Shown: positions 20,001-31,185, counted from the stretch's first letter. The stretch: 64,000 bases of DNA from Aurantiochytrium sp. KH105 (GCA_003116975.1 BGKB01000162.1:82500-146499), one strand, 5' to 3'. The notes: generated by a model not told the origin, from the sequence alone. Program-made: numbers and translations.

Positions 20001-22346
20001 AAAGGTTGGCACGAAAAAGAGAGAATGAACGAGAGCCAGCAGGCTTCTATTTTGCCACGCCACGCAGGCTTGGCATGACTGTTGTAGAAAGACTCGCCCG
20101 ACTGACGCTTGCGATCGGCCAGCGCGTGTGTTCTTTATGTTACGAGTCAATCGTCTCGATGTGTTTCTGAGCCACCGCAAGGTGAGTGAGATGAGGTGGG
20201 CCACGGGATGGGAAGAGAGGAGCAGCTCGTTCTTGCCCTGTTGGTCAGAGCCGTTCCTGGCCTTTTTTCGCTTCTTCTTATTTTCATGTCTCACGCGTTA
20301 GAGGATGTAGGCCTTACTTGAGCTTGGCCGGCACTTCGACCCAGAAGGCGTCGCGGACGCCAGAGGCAGCGGAAGCGGACTGCCCGCCGTTCCTCCCACG
20401 GCGAGCCTTGCAGCTTTAGCCGTTTGAACTGTGCAAATACGTCGCACTGACGAGCACCTAGCCAAAACAGACAGACGGGCGGGCCGGTGCCCGAATCGAA
20501 GGAGAGTATCCAGGGGCAGACTTCGTCGGTCGCTACAGCTACGACCCAAATCCGGCAGTAGCCGCAGATAAAATATGCTAGCAGCCTCGGTATAGCCTAG
20601 CTATGATTTCTATTGCAGCTGACAAAGGACTAGTTCGAGTATGTCCTTGCAAGCCGTCTCCGCCAGCTGATAGTGAAGGAAGGCGGGAGGAACGGAATTC
20701 TCTTGCTCAAGGCCGGTTACGAAAAGTCTGTGGCTGCACGAGCGAACAAGGTTGTCGACCAATAAACAGACCACCTGGCAGATCCTGGCGGCTCAGAGCC
20801 GTCGTTGAGCAGTCTGTCTACCTGAATACTCTGCTTCCGTCGCGTAGGGGGAGGTGGAAGGAAATACATTCTGGCACAGCTCGGATGTCATAGGTGGTTG
20901 CTGCCACTGATTGACGCGAGGATTGCTTGGTGGGATGGCCGGTGTGCATTCCGCGCGGAAATGATGGCTTGAAAAGTCGCAGAGAGCGACCTTCGGAGAC
21001 CCAGTCTCTGCCGTGCAGCTCGAACCAGGACGGCACGCTGCGTAGCGGGACGGCTTGCTCGGCGTCTCATGCATGGCCGGCTGGCGCGCTGTTGAGGTGA
21101 TGAGCCAGGGTTGGACTCGCGACCAGACCTGACCGCCGGTCCCCTCTGGGCAAGCGTTACTCCTGGGTAAATGACTGTGGCCCGCAGCCGCAGACCTCCT
21201 CGGATCCAGAGGCGTAGTTCTGCCCGCAGCCGCAAGCGCATTCTCCTCGTGACTGCGGTGCAGAGACGGCGTCTGCGGCAAGTTTCCGAACTAGCTCGGT
21301 GCTCCGGGTCCGCTGCGGTAAGCAAGCTAGCTTCTTCCACCGACCCCGCCCGTTTCCTACGCGAAAGCAGCTTGCTTTAGCAGCGGGTCTTGGGGGCGCC
21401 CCGCCCTCGCGGCTTCGAGTATCGCGTGCTGAAACCTCCGCGAGGCTGCCCCTGGCAGATCCGGCTGCGGCCGGCAGTGGAGCTCAAAATCACTCAAACC
21501 ACGCATCATTTCTGCCAGCCGGCCGCCGTTCCCGTCTCGAATTCTCAGGGGGGGAGGGGAGGGAGCATCGTCTTTCTGGCTGGCCACAGCCTGCCAGCCA
21601 GCGTGCGTGCCTGCTTTGCTATCTCTCTCGCGGTCGCTGTCCCAAATCGGTTGCTCCCTCGTCAGCCAGCTGTCGAGCAGCCGCCTGGGCTACGTACCTA
21701 TTTCGATAAATGAAAGTCACAAACCAAAGCCAACCGACATGGGGACCGTCACCGCTGCCCTTTGCGCTGCAGCGGCCTCATCGCGATCCGGACTCGTGAT
21801 CGCTCCCTCGCTCGCTCGCTCGCTCGAGCTTTCTTTTGTGGCAGTGCGCTGCCACCACGCGAACGGCGCGACCGGCAGCGGCCTGCCTGCCTGCCTACTT
21901 GCCTCGGAGAAATGCATCGCGCCTTCGCCGCGGCAGGATCCCGGGCGGCCGCCAGCCAGCTTGTCAGGAACCGCGATCTGGCTGACTGCCACTCCTGGCG
22001 GCCAGCGGCTGCCGCGCCTCGCAGGGGCGGCCGCCGAATAGCCAGCCAGACCAAACAGACTGACAGACAGCCGGCCAAGCGCGCGCGCGCCTGCCTCGCC
22101 GGCGATCGCTCGGCTCGCAGCGCGCGTCTGCGTCGAGCCGCTGGCCGGTGGTGGCACGGATGCAAGCGAGGCATTTGGAGAATAAGTATAAGTGCCGATG
22201 TAAGAAGTGGCGATAACGCGAATTGCCCCCCTCAGCGCGAAGTTTATGCCGATGGCGTCCGTGGCGGTTGCGGCGCAGCGGTGCGCTGCGAGCCAGTCGG
22301 CAGTCTGCACTTGCAAGTGCAGCCCGCCGAGAGACGAGCGCGACGG

Positions 22347-22350
22347 ACGA

Positions 22351-22378
<28 letters not shown>
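22347..22378. repeat. (ACGA)8 microsatellite
   Basis: Eight perfect ACGA units in otherwise GC-rich spacer DNA. Confidence 0.9.
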
Positions 22379-22381
<3 letters not shown>

Positions 22382-23022
22382 ACTAGCGAGTGCGCGCCGG
22401 CGCGGGTTCTTGCGGAAAGGGAAGCCCGCTGCCGCTGCAGGCGTCCCCAAGGAAAGGAAATGCGCCGCCCCGCGCGCGCGCGTCGAGCGCCGCGTGCCTC
22501 GCTTCTTCCTTTCTCCGCCTCCGCCGCTGCAGGGGGAGAGGGGGGGGGAAAGGGAGGCAAGCTAAAACGGAAGAAGTTCTAAGCTAGGACGGAAGCTGCT
22601 AGCTTCTTCCGCCACGCACTTTGGCCCACCAGCCGGCACGTCCTCTCACCCACATCTCCCACCAGCTGCCAACGGCGGGGCGCGCGCCCCCTCTCCAGCC
22701 CCTCGGCGGCCGCTAACTAGAGTCGACGGACCCCTAGGCGGTCTTTCACGGGCGTCCGGAGCAAATCGGGTAGCTAATAGCAGTGCGCGCCAGGCAAAAG
22801 GCTTTCTTTCTTGCAGCTGCCCTTCGGCTGAAAGACACCGCCTCCGCGCGCAGAGCCGCGGCCGTCGCGACAAAACCGAAACTCACCTCAACTTCGTGAA
22901 GAAAGGCTACAAGCACCAGCACGCCACCTTCGCGCGCGCCTGGTCTCCAAGACAGACAGACGAACGCAGACGAGGACGCAAACGCAGTCAGCCAGGCAGT
23001 CAGAGCCAAGGAGGCCAACCTG

Positions 23023-23046
23023 CCGACCGACCGACCGACCGACCGA
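23023..23046. repeat. (CCGA)6 microsatellite
   Basis: Six perfect CCGA units, 27 bp upstream of the candidate small ORF at 23073. Confidence 0.9.
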
Positions 23047-23072
23047 CCCGGCGAAGAAGAAGAAAGACCAAG

Positions 23073-23300
23073 ATGACCGCGAGCGTGACCGAGGCTGCGC
23101 CCAGCGCCGCGCAGGTTCCCCTGGCTAGGTTGGTCAAGACACAGGCGTGCGGTGCACGGATGAGCCTGCACCGGACAACCAGCGCCGACGGCGCGGACCG
23201 CAAGCGCAAGATCGTCAAGCGGAGATCCCGGGTCGTGACTACGGGCGAGCTGCCTGTGTACACGCCAAAACAGATGCCAGAGGTCAAGAGCGCCTTGTAG
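23073..23300 (+). CDS. Candidate small basic protein, unknown
   Basis: A 75-codon ORF starting in CCAAGATGACC, the start-codon context seen at several confident genes here. It begins MTASVTEAAPSAAQVPLARL and ends in a basic region (DRKRKIVKRRSRVV) and PVYTPKQMPEVKSAL. I do not recognise a family. Its composition is less extreme than surrounding spacer frames. It may be real, a piece of a spliced gene, or chance. Confidence 0.3.
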   Translation: MTASVTEAAPSAAQVPLARLVKTQACGARMSLHRTTSADGADRKRKIVKRRSRVVTTGELPVYTPKQMPEVKSAL

Positions 23301-23392
23301 GTGACCAAGCAAAATAACACGCATTGCTTTGCTGGGTTCCAAACATGATGGAGCACCGCTGCGTCTTTCCAAAACGTACAAACATTGCAACG

Positions 23393-23482
23393 CATCACAT
23401 CACATCACATCACATCACATCACATCACATCACATCACATCACATCACATCACATCACATCACATCACATCACATCACATCA
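23393..23482. repeat. (CATCA)18 pentanucleotide microsatellite
   Basis: Eighteen perfect CATCA units. All frames through it are open on the plus strand (Ser/His/Ile repeats), which explains several overlapping ORFs. Confidence 0.95.
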
Positions 23483-23838
23483 CACAAAACACACAGCTTG
23501 GGCTAAGACCAAGCAGCTGCGTACGGAGAATCCACTCCCCGTCTGCATACGCTGTGCTAACACAAGCACTAACAAAACACGGCAAGGCAGCATCAAAGAA
23601 TATGTCTTTTCGCACCCGTTACCAGTGCGGCAACGGGAAGCGAGTCATATACGGCGTCTAGCTCCTTTCCAAGCAACGGCTCACCGCGAGTTACGAGTCA
23701 TCTAGCCTCGCTTTTGACGCAAGCGGGCCGATGGCTCGGAACTTCGTGGACTCGACAACACCTTTCGTATTGTCAATTGTCACCAAAAGTATCGATATCT
23801 AAAACCAAGTGTAATCATTCATCTGTTGATCTATTTAT

Positions 23839-24522
23839 TTAGGACCTCTTGCTGTACCACGCGGAGATCTCGGGGATGCTGAGGAAGCGGCCCATGTATG
23901 CCGTCACCGTATCGAAGTCATCAAGATTTGATTGCGGAAACCCTTTAAAGTAGCCACCATGCTGGAAAGTGCGCAGCAAGGACACCATGTGGCAATCGGC
24001 GATTGAGGGTACTTTTTTGGTGGCCAGGAAGCCGTCACCGCCGTTTGCCTCAAGCAAAGCTGTCACCATCTTCATCAGTTTGGGAAGTTCTTCCGCGACC
24101 CACTTCTCGCGCATGGCCTTGATTGTGGCCTTGCCCTCGTCAGTGTCTGGGAAATCCTTGGGTCGGCCATACTTTTCTGGCTCCAGAGCAATGAACAAGG
24201 CCGGCTCAAACGAGCGAAATATGTCATCCGCAAGGTGTAGGGCCTCGTCGACCCTAAGCTGGTCCACGGGATCCTGAGGAATGAGTTTGGCCGCGCCCAT
24301 CTTTGCCGCCATGTTCAACAGCGCGTAGCTTTGCGCATAGACGGAGCCATCTTCAAGCTCCATGAGCGGGATCTGCCCGAATTTGGTCTTGGGCTTCAGG
24401 TCTTGCCACTCGCTTTCCGTGACCCGGACATCTTCAAAGTCCACGCCGTTTAGGACAAGCGCCAGACGAACCTTTTCTGCCTTGGCTTCGAGGTCAAAGT
24501 AAGTAAGCTTGATCTTGGCCAT
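23839..24522 (-). CDS. Glutathione S-transferase, paralogue 1 (sigma-like)
   Basis: 227 residues from the ATG at 24522 (GAAAATGGCC); upstream only a TTG extends the frame. The N-terminal thioredoxin-like domain starts KIKLTYFDLEAKAEKVRLAL, with Tyr at position 7 as the candidate catalytic Tyr of sigma/alpha/mu-type GSTs, and has the cis-Pro segment FGQIPLMEL and YAQSYALL for glutathione binding. The helical C-terminal domain includes FLATKKVPSIADCHMVSLL, matching the conserved N-cap box. GSTs conjugate glutathione to electrophiles or isomerise substrates in the cytosol. It is the most diverged of the three local copies and has a C-terminal KRS extension. Confidence 0.9.
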   Translation of the reverse strand: MAKIKLTYFDLEAKAEKVRLALVLNGVDFEDVRVTESEWQDLKPKTKFGQIPLMELEDGSVYAQSYALLNMAAKMGAAKLIPQDPVDQLRVDEALHLADDIFRSFEPALFIALEPEKYGRPKDFPDTDEGKATIKAMREKWVAEELPKLMKMVTALLEANGGDGFLATKKVPSIADCHMVSLLRTFQHGGYFKGFPQSNLDDFDTVTAYMGRFLSIPEISAWYSKRS

Positions 24523-25732
24523 TTTCTCCTTACTCTCCAAGTGGAGCAAACCTTTTATCCTTTGATGAGAACCACAGGCCTCTTTATTCGCCGGCCCGTG
24601 TTTGCGGCTTTGCGGCTGCGGCAGGATTACGGTTTTGCGGGGGGATGCGAGTCTAATCCTTTGTCGAGGAGGAGTTGCCCTCGTGATCGCGTGTGAGCGG
24701 GAAAATGAATTTTGGGTCTGCCTGTCGGGTCTGCGTGTTTACGAAATTGCGGGATTGCGTGTCTATACGGGTTCGCGCGTCTATACGGGTTCGCGCGTTC
24801 AAGCTGGCACGACTGCGAGAGATCTACCATTCCCACGGATCGCCCGCCGCTCGACTCCAGCCTGAGACCGGCCGACCGATCTGAGATTTGCCGCGTTGCG
24901 CGTGGTCGCGCCACGCTGGCAGCTGCAGCTGCAGCAGGTGCTGTAGGCACCGCCGCGCTCGGAGGTTGGCAGAGTTCCACCGCGGGGCGCACGCGGATCG
25001 ATGCCAAATCGACCGGCAATACGCGACAGAACAAGGAGAGAGAGGGGGGGGGGAGATGGACGTTCATCGACGTTCATGCTAATTTTTTTGTGATGTCACG
25101 GCTTGCCAAGATCGAGGCCAAATGCACGCGTGCATTCATTCAGGATCCAATGTACCTGGTGCAGGTCGCGGTCGCTTGCTGCGCCGCGGGGTCCTGCGCA
25201 TATCGCCCGACGACGCCGGTCCGACGAGTACTCGCGTTCGGCGTGCGACTGAGGAGGAGAAGAGGCCGCAGCCGACAGCGACAGCGACAGGGACAGCCGA
25301 CAAGTCGATCGAAGTTTTGGGGGACGGTCAGCCAGCGCAGTTAAACACAAGGTAGGCCTAGTGCGTGGTGTGCGCTAATGCTCATCGAGCGGGAGGCTGG
25401 TGCAATAAAAGGGGCGTGACACGGCTTCTCGCAATCTTCTTGAAGGCGCATGGGTCGGCGAGGGGAGAGCTGCGCCAGAAAACAAGGGAGATCAGCATTG
25501 ATCAAAGTGTTACAAAAGCCAAAGTGGTCAGCTTGACGACGCTTCTCGTGTGTCAATCTTGGAGGAGCAAGCCTCAGGCGACCCCAGCGAGGAAAAGAGC
25601 AAGTGACAAGAATCTTTGGAAAAGGGATTCACATTTTAGAAAAAAGAAATGGGATTGTTTCTAGCGTAATCATCGAGCGATCGAAAGTCCGAAAGATCTA
25701 TGATCTCGTGACAATGAAAGGTGAGAGCTCGT
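24523..25732. other. Spacer between GST paralogues 1 and 2
   Basis: 1.2 kb, including the 5' flank of GST 1. Facing the gene, a GATAAAAGG element (24551-24559) lies about 30 bp before the start codon. A perfect 18-bp direct repeat (GTCTATACGGGTTCGCGC) occupies 24761-24796. No further gene is supported. Confidence 0.5.
24761..24796. repeat. 18-bp direct repeat, two perfect copies
   Basis: GTCTATACGGGTTCGCGC at 24761-24778 is repeated without a gap at 24779-24796. Partial matches precede it (for example GGGTCTGCG at 24727). It lies about 240 bp upstream of GST 1. Confidence 0.85.
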
Positions 25733-26407
25733 TTACTTGCTGTACCACTTGGCGACTTCAGGGATGGCGAGAAAGCGCTTCATGTACGCCCCAACGGCCT
25801 CGTACTTGTCAAAGCATGAGGCGGGAAAGTGATCGACGTTGCCTGACTGCATCATGCGCAGCAAGGAGACCATGTGACAGTCCGCAATGGTAGGGCCATC
25901 CTTGGAGGCAAGAAAACCCGAAGGCCCGTTCGCCTCGAGAAGCGCGGATACCATCGCCATCAACTTTGGCGCCTCCTCGGCGAGCCAGGTCTCTCGCATC
26001 GCCTTGACCTTTGCCTTGCCTTCATCGGTCGTATGGAAGCCCTCTGCGAAGCCGAACCTCTCTGGCGCGAAGCCCATGAAAAAGCTCGGTGTGACTGAGC
26101 GAAAGATGTCGTCCGTGAGGCCCATTGCTTCGTTGACCTTGAGCTGCTCCATCGGATCCTCTGGCATGAGCTTGGCCTTGCCCATGGTGGCTGCGAGGCG
26201 CAGCAAAGCGTCGCTCTGGGCATATACAGGCCCATCGTCGAGCTGCAGGATGGGGAGCTGGCCAAATTTAACTTTAGGCTTCAGCTCGGCCCACTCGTCG
26301 TTCTTGAGGCGTTCATCCTCGAAGTCTACGCCGTTGAGAATGAAGGCTAGGCGGACCTTTTCAGCAGTTCCTCCCATGTCAAAGTAGGTCAGCTTGATGT
26401 GCGTCAT
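25733..26407 (-). CDS. Glutathione S-transferase, paralogue 2 (sigma-like)
   Basis: 224 residues from the ATG at 26407. Layout is as in paralogue 1: IKLTYFDMGGTAEKVRLAF with the candidate catalytic Tyr, KFGQLPILQLDDG, YAQSDALLRLA and the C-terminal GFLASKDGPTIADCHMVSLL. It ends EVAKWYSK. It is closer to paralogue 3 than to paralogue 1. Tandem same-strand placement indicates local duplication. Confidence 0.9.
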   Translation of the reverse strand: MTHIKLTYFDMGGTAEKVRLAFILNGVDFEDERLKNDEWAELKPKVKFGQLPILQLDDGPVYAQSDALLRLAATMGKAKLMPEDPMEQLKVNEAMGLTDDIFRSVTPSFFMGFAPERFGFAEGFHTTDEGKAKVKAMRETWLAEEAPKLMAMVSALLEANGPSGFLASKDGPTIADCHMVSLLRMMQSGNVDHFPASCFDKYEAVGAYMKRFLAIPEVAKWYSK

Positions 26408-27520
26408 TTTGATTTTCGTCTGCGACCTGTGTCTTCTTGTTGGTCTTCTTGGGCCTTTCTTTCTGTCTCTGTAATTGCTAGTCTCGCTCGTTTCGGGTCT
26501 GCTTTGCCTCGCCGTCGACCGAGACGGCAGCGCGAGCCTTGCCGCTGGACGCGCGCTGGTTTTTCGCTGTTCACGCCCGTCCACTGATTTCTGGCTCCTA
26601 CCTGCTCGTAATTCGTTTTACCTGCTCGAAATCCAAGTTCGCACCCGCGCCATGATGGCAGACCGTGAACGGACGAACCCGCTGCTGTTCGCTCGGGCGC
26701 ACTGCCACGGGCATAACCTCGTCAGAGGCCGAAGGTCCGAAAGTGCGCGAGATTTTGCCCTTCCTGTTCCAGCTTCGATGTTCGATCCCGCCAGCCACCA
26801 CTGGCGGTCTCTGGTACATTCACATGCCATGGTAAGAGCAGAAAAGGAGGCACGGGCGTCTTCGGGTCGGCAGCTCGGCGATATCGTCGCACAAGGGCGA
26901 GGTGCGGCGGGCTCACGTACCCAGCGACAGTGGTTTTTGATTATGTTTGGAAGGGAGTGGGCGGGGGGGAGAGAAGCTATTCTATTTTCCGGGAAAACGG
27001 AAACGGACAAGGAGGTGAAGGCGCACTTTGGCAGCAGCGCGCTTTTGGTCTCGGGACAAGCAAGCCGAAGGACCGAGAATCGTAATCTGGGGCACGGGTG
27101 GGTGCACTACCGAATGCACGCAGTATGACGTAGTCGCGTGTACCTAGTGGAATGGAAAGAGTCCAAGCGAAGGGCACTGGCCCAGCGCAGATATTGCGCA
27201 CTCGCAAGTGCGTTGTGATTCACTAGAGGCCAAGGAAAATTGTGATGTAGTGCTAACGCGGCGACGATACGCGCGTCGTCACGAAGGAACGACGAAATGA
27301 GTTGAAGCGGTGTGCCACGACTCGATCACTGATGCGTAGCAAAATTGTGCGTTCTCCCGAGATCCTCTTATTACTTGGCTTGAAAAAAGTTGGAGCAATT
27401 TACTCTTCGAAAACAAGACAAACTTTAAAAATGTGTTATGTAGAGGGTGCTGTGCTAGCTACCGCGGGATCTGCGGAGCCAGCCAGACCGATCGATCATA
27501 AGCTACAACATCTGCGCACA
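26408..27520. other. Spacer between GST paralogues 2 and 3
   Basis: 1.1 kb. Nothing recognisable as a gene. It holds the 5' flank of GST 2 and the 3' flank of GST 3. Confidence 0.5.
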
Positions 27521-28195
27521 TTATTTCTCGTAATACTTGGCGACCTCAGGAATACTGAGAAAGCGCTTAATATAGGCTGTCACAGTTGTAAATTCGTCAA
27601 GGCTGGTGGTCGGCACGCCGTCCATGAAGCCGCGCTGGTAGTTGCGAAGGAGGGGCACCATGTGACAGTCTGCGATGGTGGGCGCATCCTTGGAGGCGAG
27701 GAAGCCCTCGTCGCCATTGGCCTCGATGAGAGCGGTGACGAGCTTCATAAACTTGGGCAGCTCCGTCTTGAGCCAGTTTTCGCGCATGGCCAGAACCTTG
27801 GCCTTGCCCTCATCAGTGTTTTGAAAGCCTTCCTCGTAGCCGAACCTCTGGGGCGACATACCAATGGAATGGGCCGGCATCCAGGAACGCGCAATGTCGT
27901 CGACGAGACCCATGGCCTCATTCACCTTGAGCTGCTCAATGGGCTCCTTGGGCATGAGCTTGGCCGCACCCAAGGTGGCCGCAAAACGGAGCATGGCATC
28001 GCTTTGCGCGACCTCTTCGCCGTCGTCAATCTGCATCAACGGCAGCTGGCCGAACTTGGTCTTGGGCTTGAGCTCCTGCCACTCGGCGTGCTTGATGCGG
28101 ACATCCTCGAAGTCCACGCCGTTCAGGACGAACGCCAGCCGGACCTTCTCGGCCACGCCCTGGATATCAAAGTACGTGAGCTTGATCTTGGTCAT
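27521..28195 (-). CDS. Glutathione S-transferase, paralogue 3 (sigma-like)
   Basis: 224 residues, ATG at 28195. Starts MTKIKLTYFDIQGVAEKVRLAF with the candidate catalytic Tyr; KFGQLPLMQIDDG and EVAQSDAMLRFA line the glutathione site; the C-domain has GFLASKDAPTIADCHMVPLL. Glu replaces the Tyr of the YAQSDA segment found in the other two copies. Codons are strongly C/G-ending, which suggests good expression. An antisense ORF covers the gene but is a compositional shadow. Confidence 0.9.
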   Translation of the reverse strand: MTKIKLTYFDIQGVAEKVRLAFVLNGVDFEDVRIKHAEWQELKPKTKFGQLPLMQIDDGEEVAQSDAMLRFAATLGAAKLMPKEPIEQLKVNEAMGLVDDIARSWMPAHSIGMSPQRFGYEEGFQNTDEGKAKVLAMRENWLKTELPKFMKLVTALIEANGDEGFLASKDAPTIADCHMVPLLRNYQRGFMDGVPTTSLDEFTTVTAYIKRFLSIPEVAKYYEK

Positions 28196-29827
28196 CCTGC
28201 CTGCGTCTGTCTGTCTCTCTTCGTGCGGCCGGTTGGCTGGCTGGCTGGCTGGCTGCTTGCTGCGCTGCTCGCTCCTCTGTTCCTGTACTGCTCTTCCTCG
28301 CTCTGCGTTGCGGGTTTGCCTGCCGCTGCCTCTCGCTCAGCTGCTCGTTCCCAGGTCTCCTCCCTCCCTGCCCCCGGCTGCGAAAGATGAAAGATCCTCC
28401 GCGTGGCTCCCCGGCCAATGCATCCTTCGCGAACCGGCCGGCGCCCTACCGGCCCCCTACGCGAATCCCTACGCGGCCGCCGCCGCCGCGCCCAAAATCG
28501 CGAGAAAGGCCGAGCCGCCGCCGGCCGTGCCGCCGCTCGCCGCCCTGCCTGGGCCGCGCCATTGCCATTGACAGTGAAGTGGCCGCGGAGGCGCCGCGCT
28601 GCGCCGTCTGCGCCGCTTCGTTCAGCCGCGCGGGGCGGGAGAGCCGCGCGGCGCGCCCGAGGGAAGGGAGGGAGGGAGGGAGCGAGGGGAGCATGAGAGA
28701 TGGCGGCGAGCGCGCGCCGGAGAAGCGCCGAGGACGGCAGGGACGAGGGCGAGCGAGGCGCGGCGGGAGCGGGAAGTGGGGGCTGGCTGGAGAAGGTGGG
28801 TTGCTTGCGCCGAGGCTGGCGAGGTGTCGGGAAGCTGCTGCTGCTGCAGGGTATACCTAGCGGCCAGCAGGCTTGTGAGAGAGAAGGGAAGAAAGGAAAG
28901 AAGGAAGGAAGGAAGCTGAAGAAATTTTGAAAATGCCCGTCTTCAAGGCGAGGTCGACTCGCCGTGGTCGGGTGAAGGACGGGCGCAGACCGCAGCCAAG
29001 TCGCTGGAAATGATGAGGGATGATTTTGTCTCTAGCGTCGGCAAGCACGGCGCCCGCCGATGTTGGTCTTACTGTTTTAAAATGAACGCATCCCGCTGTC
29101 TGTGTTGCCAACTACGTCTCAATACAAGAGGAAAGGAGGTGGAGCGCAATGTCATTGTTGGTGGCTCAGTTCGAGACTAGGGCGTCCGCCGCCACGCCAC
29201 GCCACGCCACGCCTCGCCAGTCGGCCAAAAGAGGGTCCACGTCTCTCTTGTTCGCGCGCTTCCCAAGGCCGCTGCTTTCTTGTGCTCATGATCCCTTTCC
29301 GCCTTATCTTGCTTGTCGGGATCCTCACAATTCACGCATCATCATAGGGCCTTGCGAAGAAGAAGAGGAAGAGCAAGGTCGCCACGCCCGCCCGCTCGCC
29401 CCCGCCTGCATATGCTCTCTGCCCCGCCGGCGGATTTGGGTTTTGCGAGCTCTCGATCCGTAGCCCGACGCCAAGGCTCGCGAGGAGGTCTGGCCTTGCG
29501 TGAGACCCGCCAGGCCGATGTCGGAGTTGCGGCCTGCACTGCTGCTGCTGCTGCTGCTGCGCGGCGTCCCACTGGCAAGTCTGTCCCCATTGACCCGAAG
29601 ACAACATCCTGACCGCGTGTCGGACATGACGAAGTTGGACTCTTCTCCTTCTTCTTCTTTCTTCTGGCTGCTGCTTCTTCAGCTTCTGCTTTTTCGTCGT
29701 GCACTCGAGGCAATTCCCCAAAGTCACGACGCCTCGTCTCGCCGCGGAGACAGACAGACTGACAGACCGACAAACAGAGACAGACAGAGTGTGGCTTCTT
29801 TCGGGACGTGGAGGTGAGCATCGCAAG
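28196..29827. other. Divergent region between GST and enoyl-CoA hydratase arrays
   Basis: 1.6 kb separating the minus-strand GST array from the plus-strand hydratase array. It has a CpG-dense core (28430-28760), a GGCT run near 28230-28255, GAAG runs near 28890-28915 and (CTG)8 at about 29537-29560. It must hold promoters for both outer genes. No gene is supported. Confidence 0.5.
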
Positions 29828-30655
29828 ATGAGCACGTACAAGACCATCATCGTGGAGCGCGACCCGGGCGGCTGGGACGTGGTCACCCTGAATCGCCCGG
29901 ACAAGCTCAATGCGGCGAGCCCGACATTGATGGCGGAAATGCTCTCGTACCTGAGTGGCCTCGAGACGGACGAGCTCGTGACGCACGAGCGCAATGGGCC
30001 CAAGCCGCGCGCCATCCTGCTCAAGGCCAACGGAAGGGCGTTCTGCGCAGGTCTCGACCTCGTCGAGAGCGCCGACGACAGCAGCGACGGACCGGCCCAC
30101 GGCACACACTTGTTCAATGCCCAGCGCAAGGTGGCCCAGATCATTATGGTGATGCGCAGGATCAAGCAGCCCATCGTTGCTCTGCTCCAGGGCCCGACCG
30201 CGGGCTTTGGTCTTGCGTTGGCTCTGGCCGCCGACGTGCGCATCATCCAAAAGAACTTCAAGTGCAACGTTGCCATGGCCAAGATTGGCCTCACGGGCGC
30301 TGACGTGGGCATTTCCTACTTTTTGCCGCGCGTCGTTGGGCCTGGCGTGGCCGCTGAAATGATGATGACCGGACGTTTTTTAAAGGCCGACCGCGCCTAC
30401 GAGCTTGGCTTCGCCTCTTCACTTCACGAAACGTACGATGAAGTGCTCAAGGCCGGCGAAGCCCTCGTCAGCAACATGATCGAGACCATGGCACCTATGC
30501 CACTCTTTATGACCAAGGAGGCCCTCAACCTCTCCCTCGAAGCCCCGAGTCTTCACAGCCAGGTCGCTCTCGAGGACCGCCAGCAGCTCATGTCGCTCAA
30601 GGACCCGGCCTTTGCCGTCTACGTCAAGAAGGGCTTCAAGAAGAGCAAGATTTAA
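29828..30655 (+). CDS. Enoyl-CoA hydratase/isomerase family protein, paralogue 1
   Basis: 275 residues from the ATG at 29828 (CAAGATGAG). Crotonase fold: WDVVTLNRPDKLNAA near the N-terminus, GRAFCAGLDL (oxyanion-hole loop), then the second oxyanion segment GPTAGFGLALALAADVRI, and AKIGLTGADVGISYFLPR. The two hydratase Glu residues are absent: Leu aligns with the first, Ala-Lys-Ile with the PEI of the second. An Asp in GADVG matches the catalytic Asp of dienoyl-CoA isomerases and of related actinobacterial-type proteins. It probably acts on an acyl-CoA in fatty-acid breakdown. There is no PTS1 (ends KKSKI). Confidence 0.88.
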   Translation: MSTYKTIIVERDPGGWDVVTLNRPDKLNAASPTLMAEMLSYLSGLETDELVTHERNGPKPRAILLKANGRAFCAGLDLVESADDSSDGPAHGTHLFNAQRKVAQIIMVMRRIKQPIVALLQGPTAGFGLALALAADVRIIQKNFKCNVAMAKIGLTGADVGISYFLPRVVGPGVAAEMMMTGRFLKADRAYELGFASSLHETYDEVLKAGEALVSNMIETMAPMPLFMTKEALNLSLEAPSLHSQVALEDRQQLMSLKDPAFAVYVKKGFKKSKI

Positions 30656-31185
30656 CGAATTTTACACCCAAAACAACACATTTTTTTTTTCGAAAGTAAT
30701 GCTGCCCGTGCTGCTGGCCGCAGCTTGCTCATTGTCAGTGAAGAATGTCTGTGCTGCTCGCAGCTTGGCTCGCCGGGCTGTTTTCCATCATGGGCGCGTC
30801 ATCTTTCGTCTTTGCAAAAACCTCCAGTAGCCTGCGACAGCAGAACAATGCTTTCACAGTCAAGAAAGTGGAGCGCAGGCTACCCGTGAATGCTCCTCAC
30901 CACCACCACCACCACTGCACGCCCAATGCCAAGGTGAGGCCTCAGCACCAGCAAGAAAAGACAGACGCCTTCCGATCGTGAGACCTTGTGCATCTCTTCC
31001 CGGCGGCAAGGTCAACCAACCCACAGCCCCTGGATGTCGGACTGTTCGACGCGAAGGGGGGAATGGGCCTTCAACCAAGCAATCCCGAAAATCATTCCGC
31101 GCCGACCCAAAGGAGCAAGGAGGACGAGCATCACCGCTGCTGCAGACGCGCTGGGGAAAAGCGAGGCGAGGTAAAGCGCGAGAAG
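30656..31185. other. Spacer between hydratase paralogues 1 and 2
   Basis: 530 bp with no supported gene. A poly-T run lies at 30681-30690 and CACCAC repeats near 30899-30916. Confidence 0.5.

Larger units (their letters stand above)
15171..23072. other. Long repeat-rich region without recognisable genes
   Basis: About 7.9 kb in which I recognise no protein family, tRNA or rRNA. It begins with the GC-rich 5' flank of the JmjC gene, then (TTTC)23, then a 190-bp tandem repeat. Beyond 17.2 kb there are many short motifs in tandem: GAGC near 17860-17890, GCCCAGGCCAA near 19870-19915, and ACGA at 22347-22378. Open frames here on both strands are Arg/Ala/Pro-rich and match nothing I know. Non-coding transcripts or fast-evolving small genes cannot be excluded. 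Confidence 0.55.

Noticed and set aside
21090..21175. Possible minus-strand tRNA near the sequence GGTTGGACTCGCGACC
   Set aside because: The T-loop-like piece does not fit the consensus and no cloverleaf could be drawn.
23385..23705. Ser/His/Ile-rich ORFs through the CATCA repeat
   Set aside because: They are open only because the pentanucleotide lacks stops in every plus-strand frame.
27302..28390. Long plus-strand ORF opposite GST paralogue 3
   Set aside because: It is the antisense of a well-supported GST. Similar antisense frames occur opposite other GC-rich genes (2009-2875, 31012-31911, 32801-33889, 45599-47272, 53354-54448, 55967-57196), as expected from third-position GC bias.
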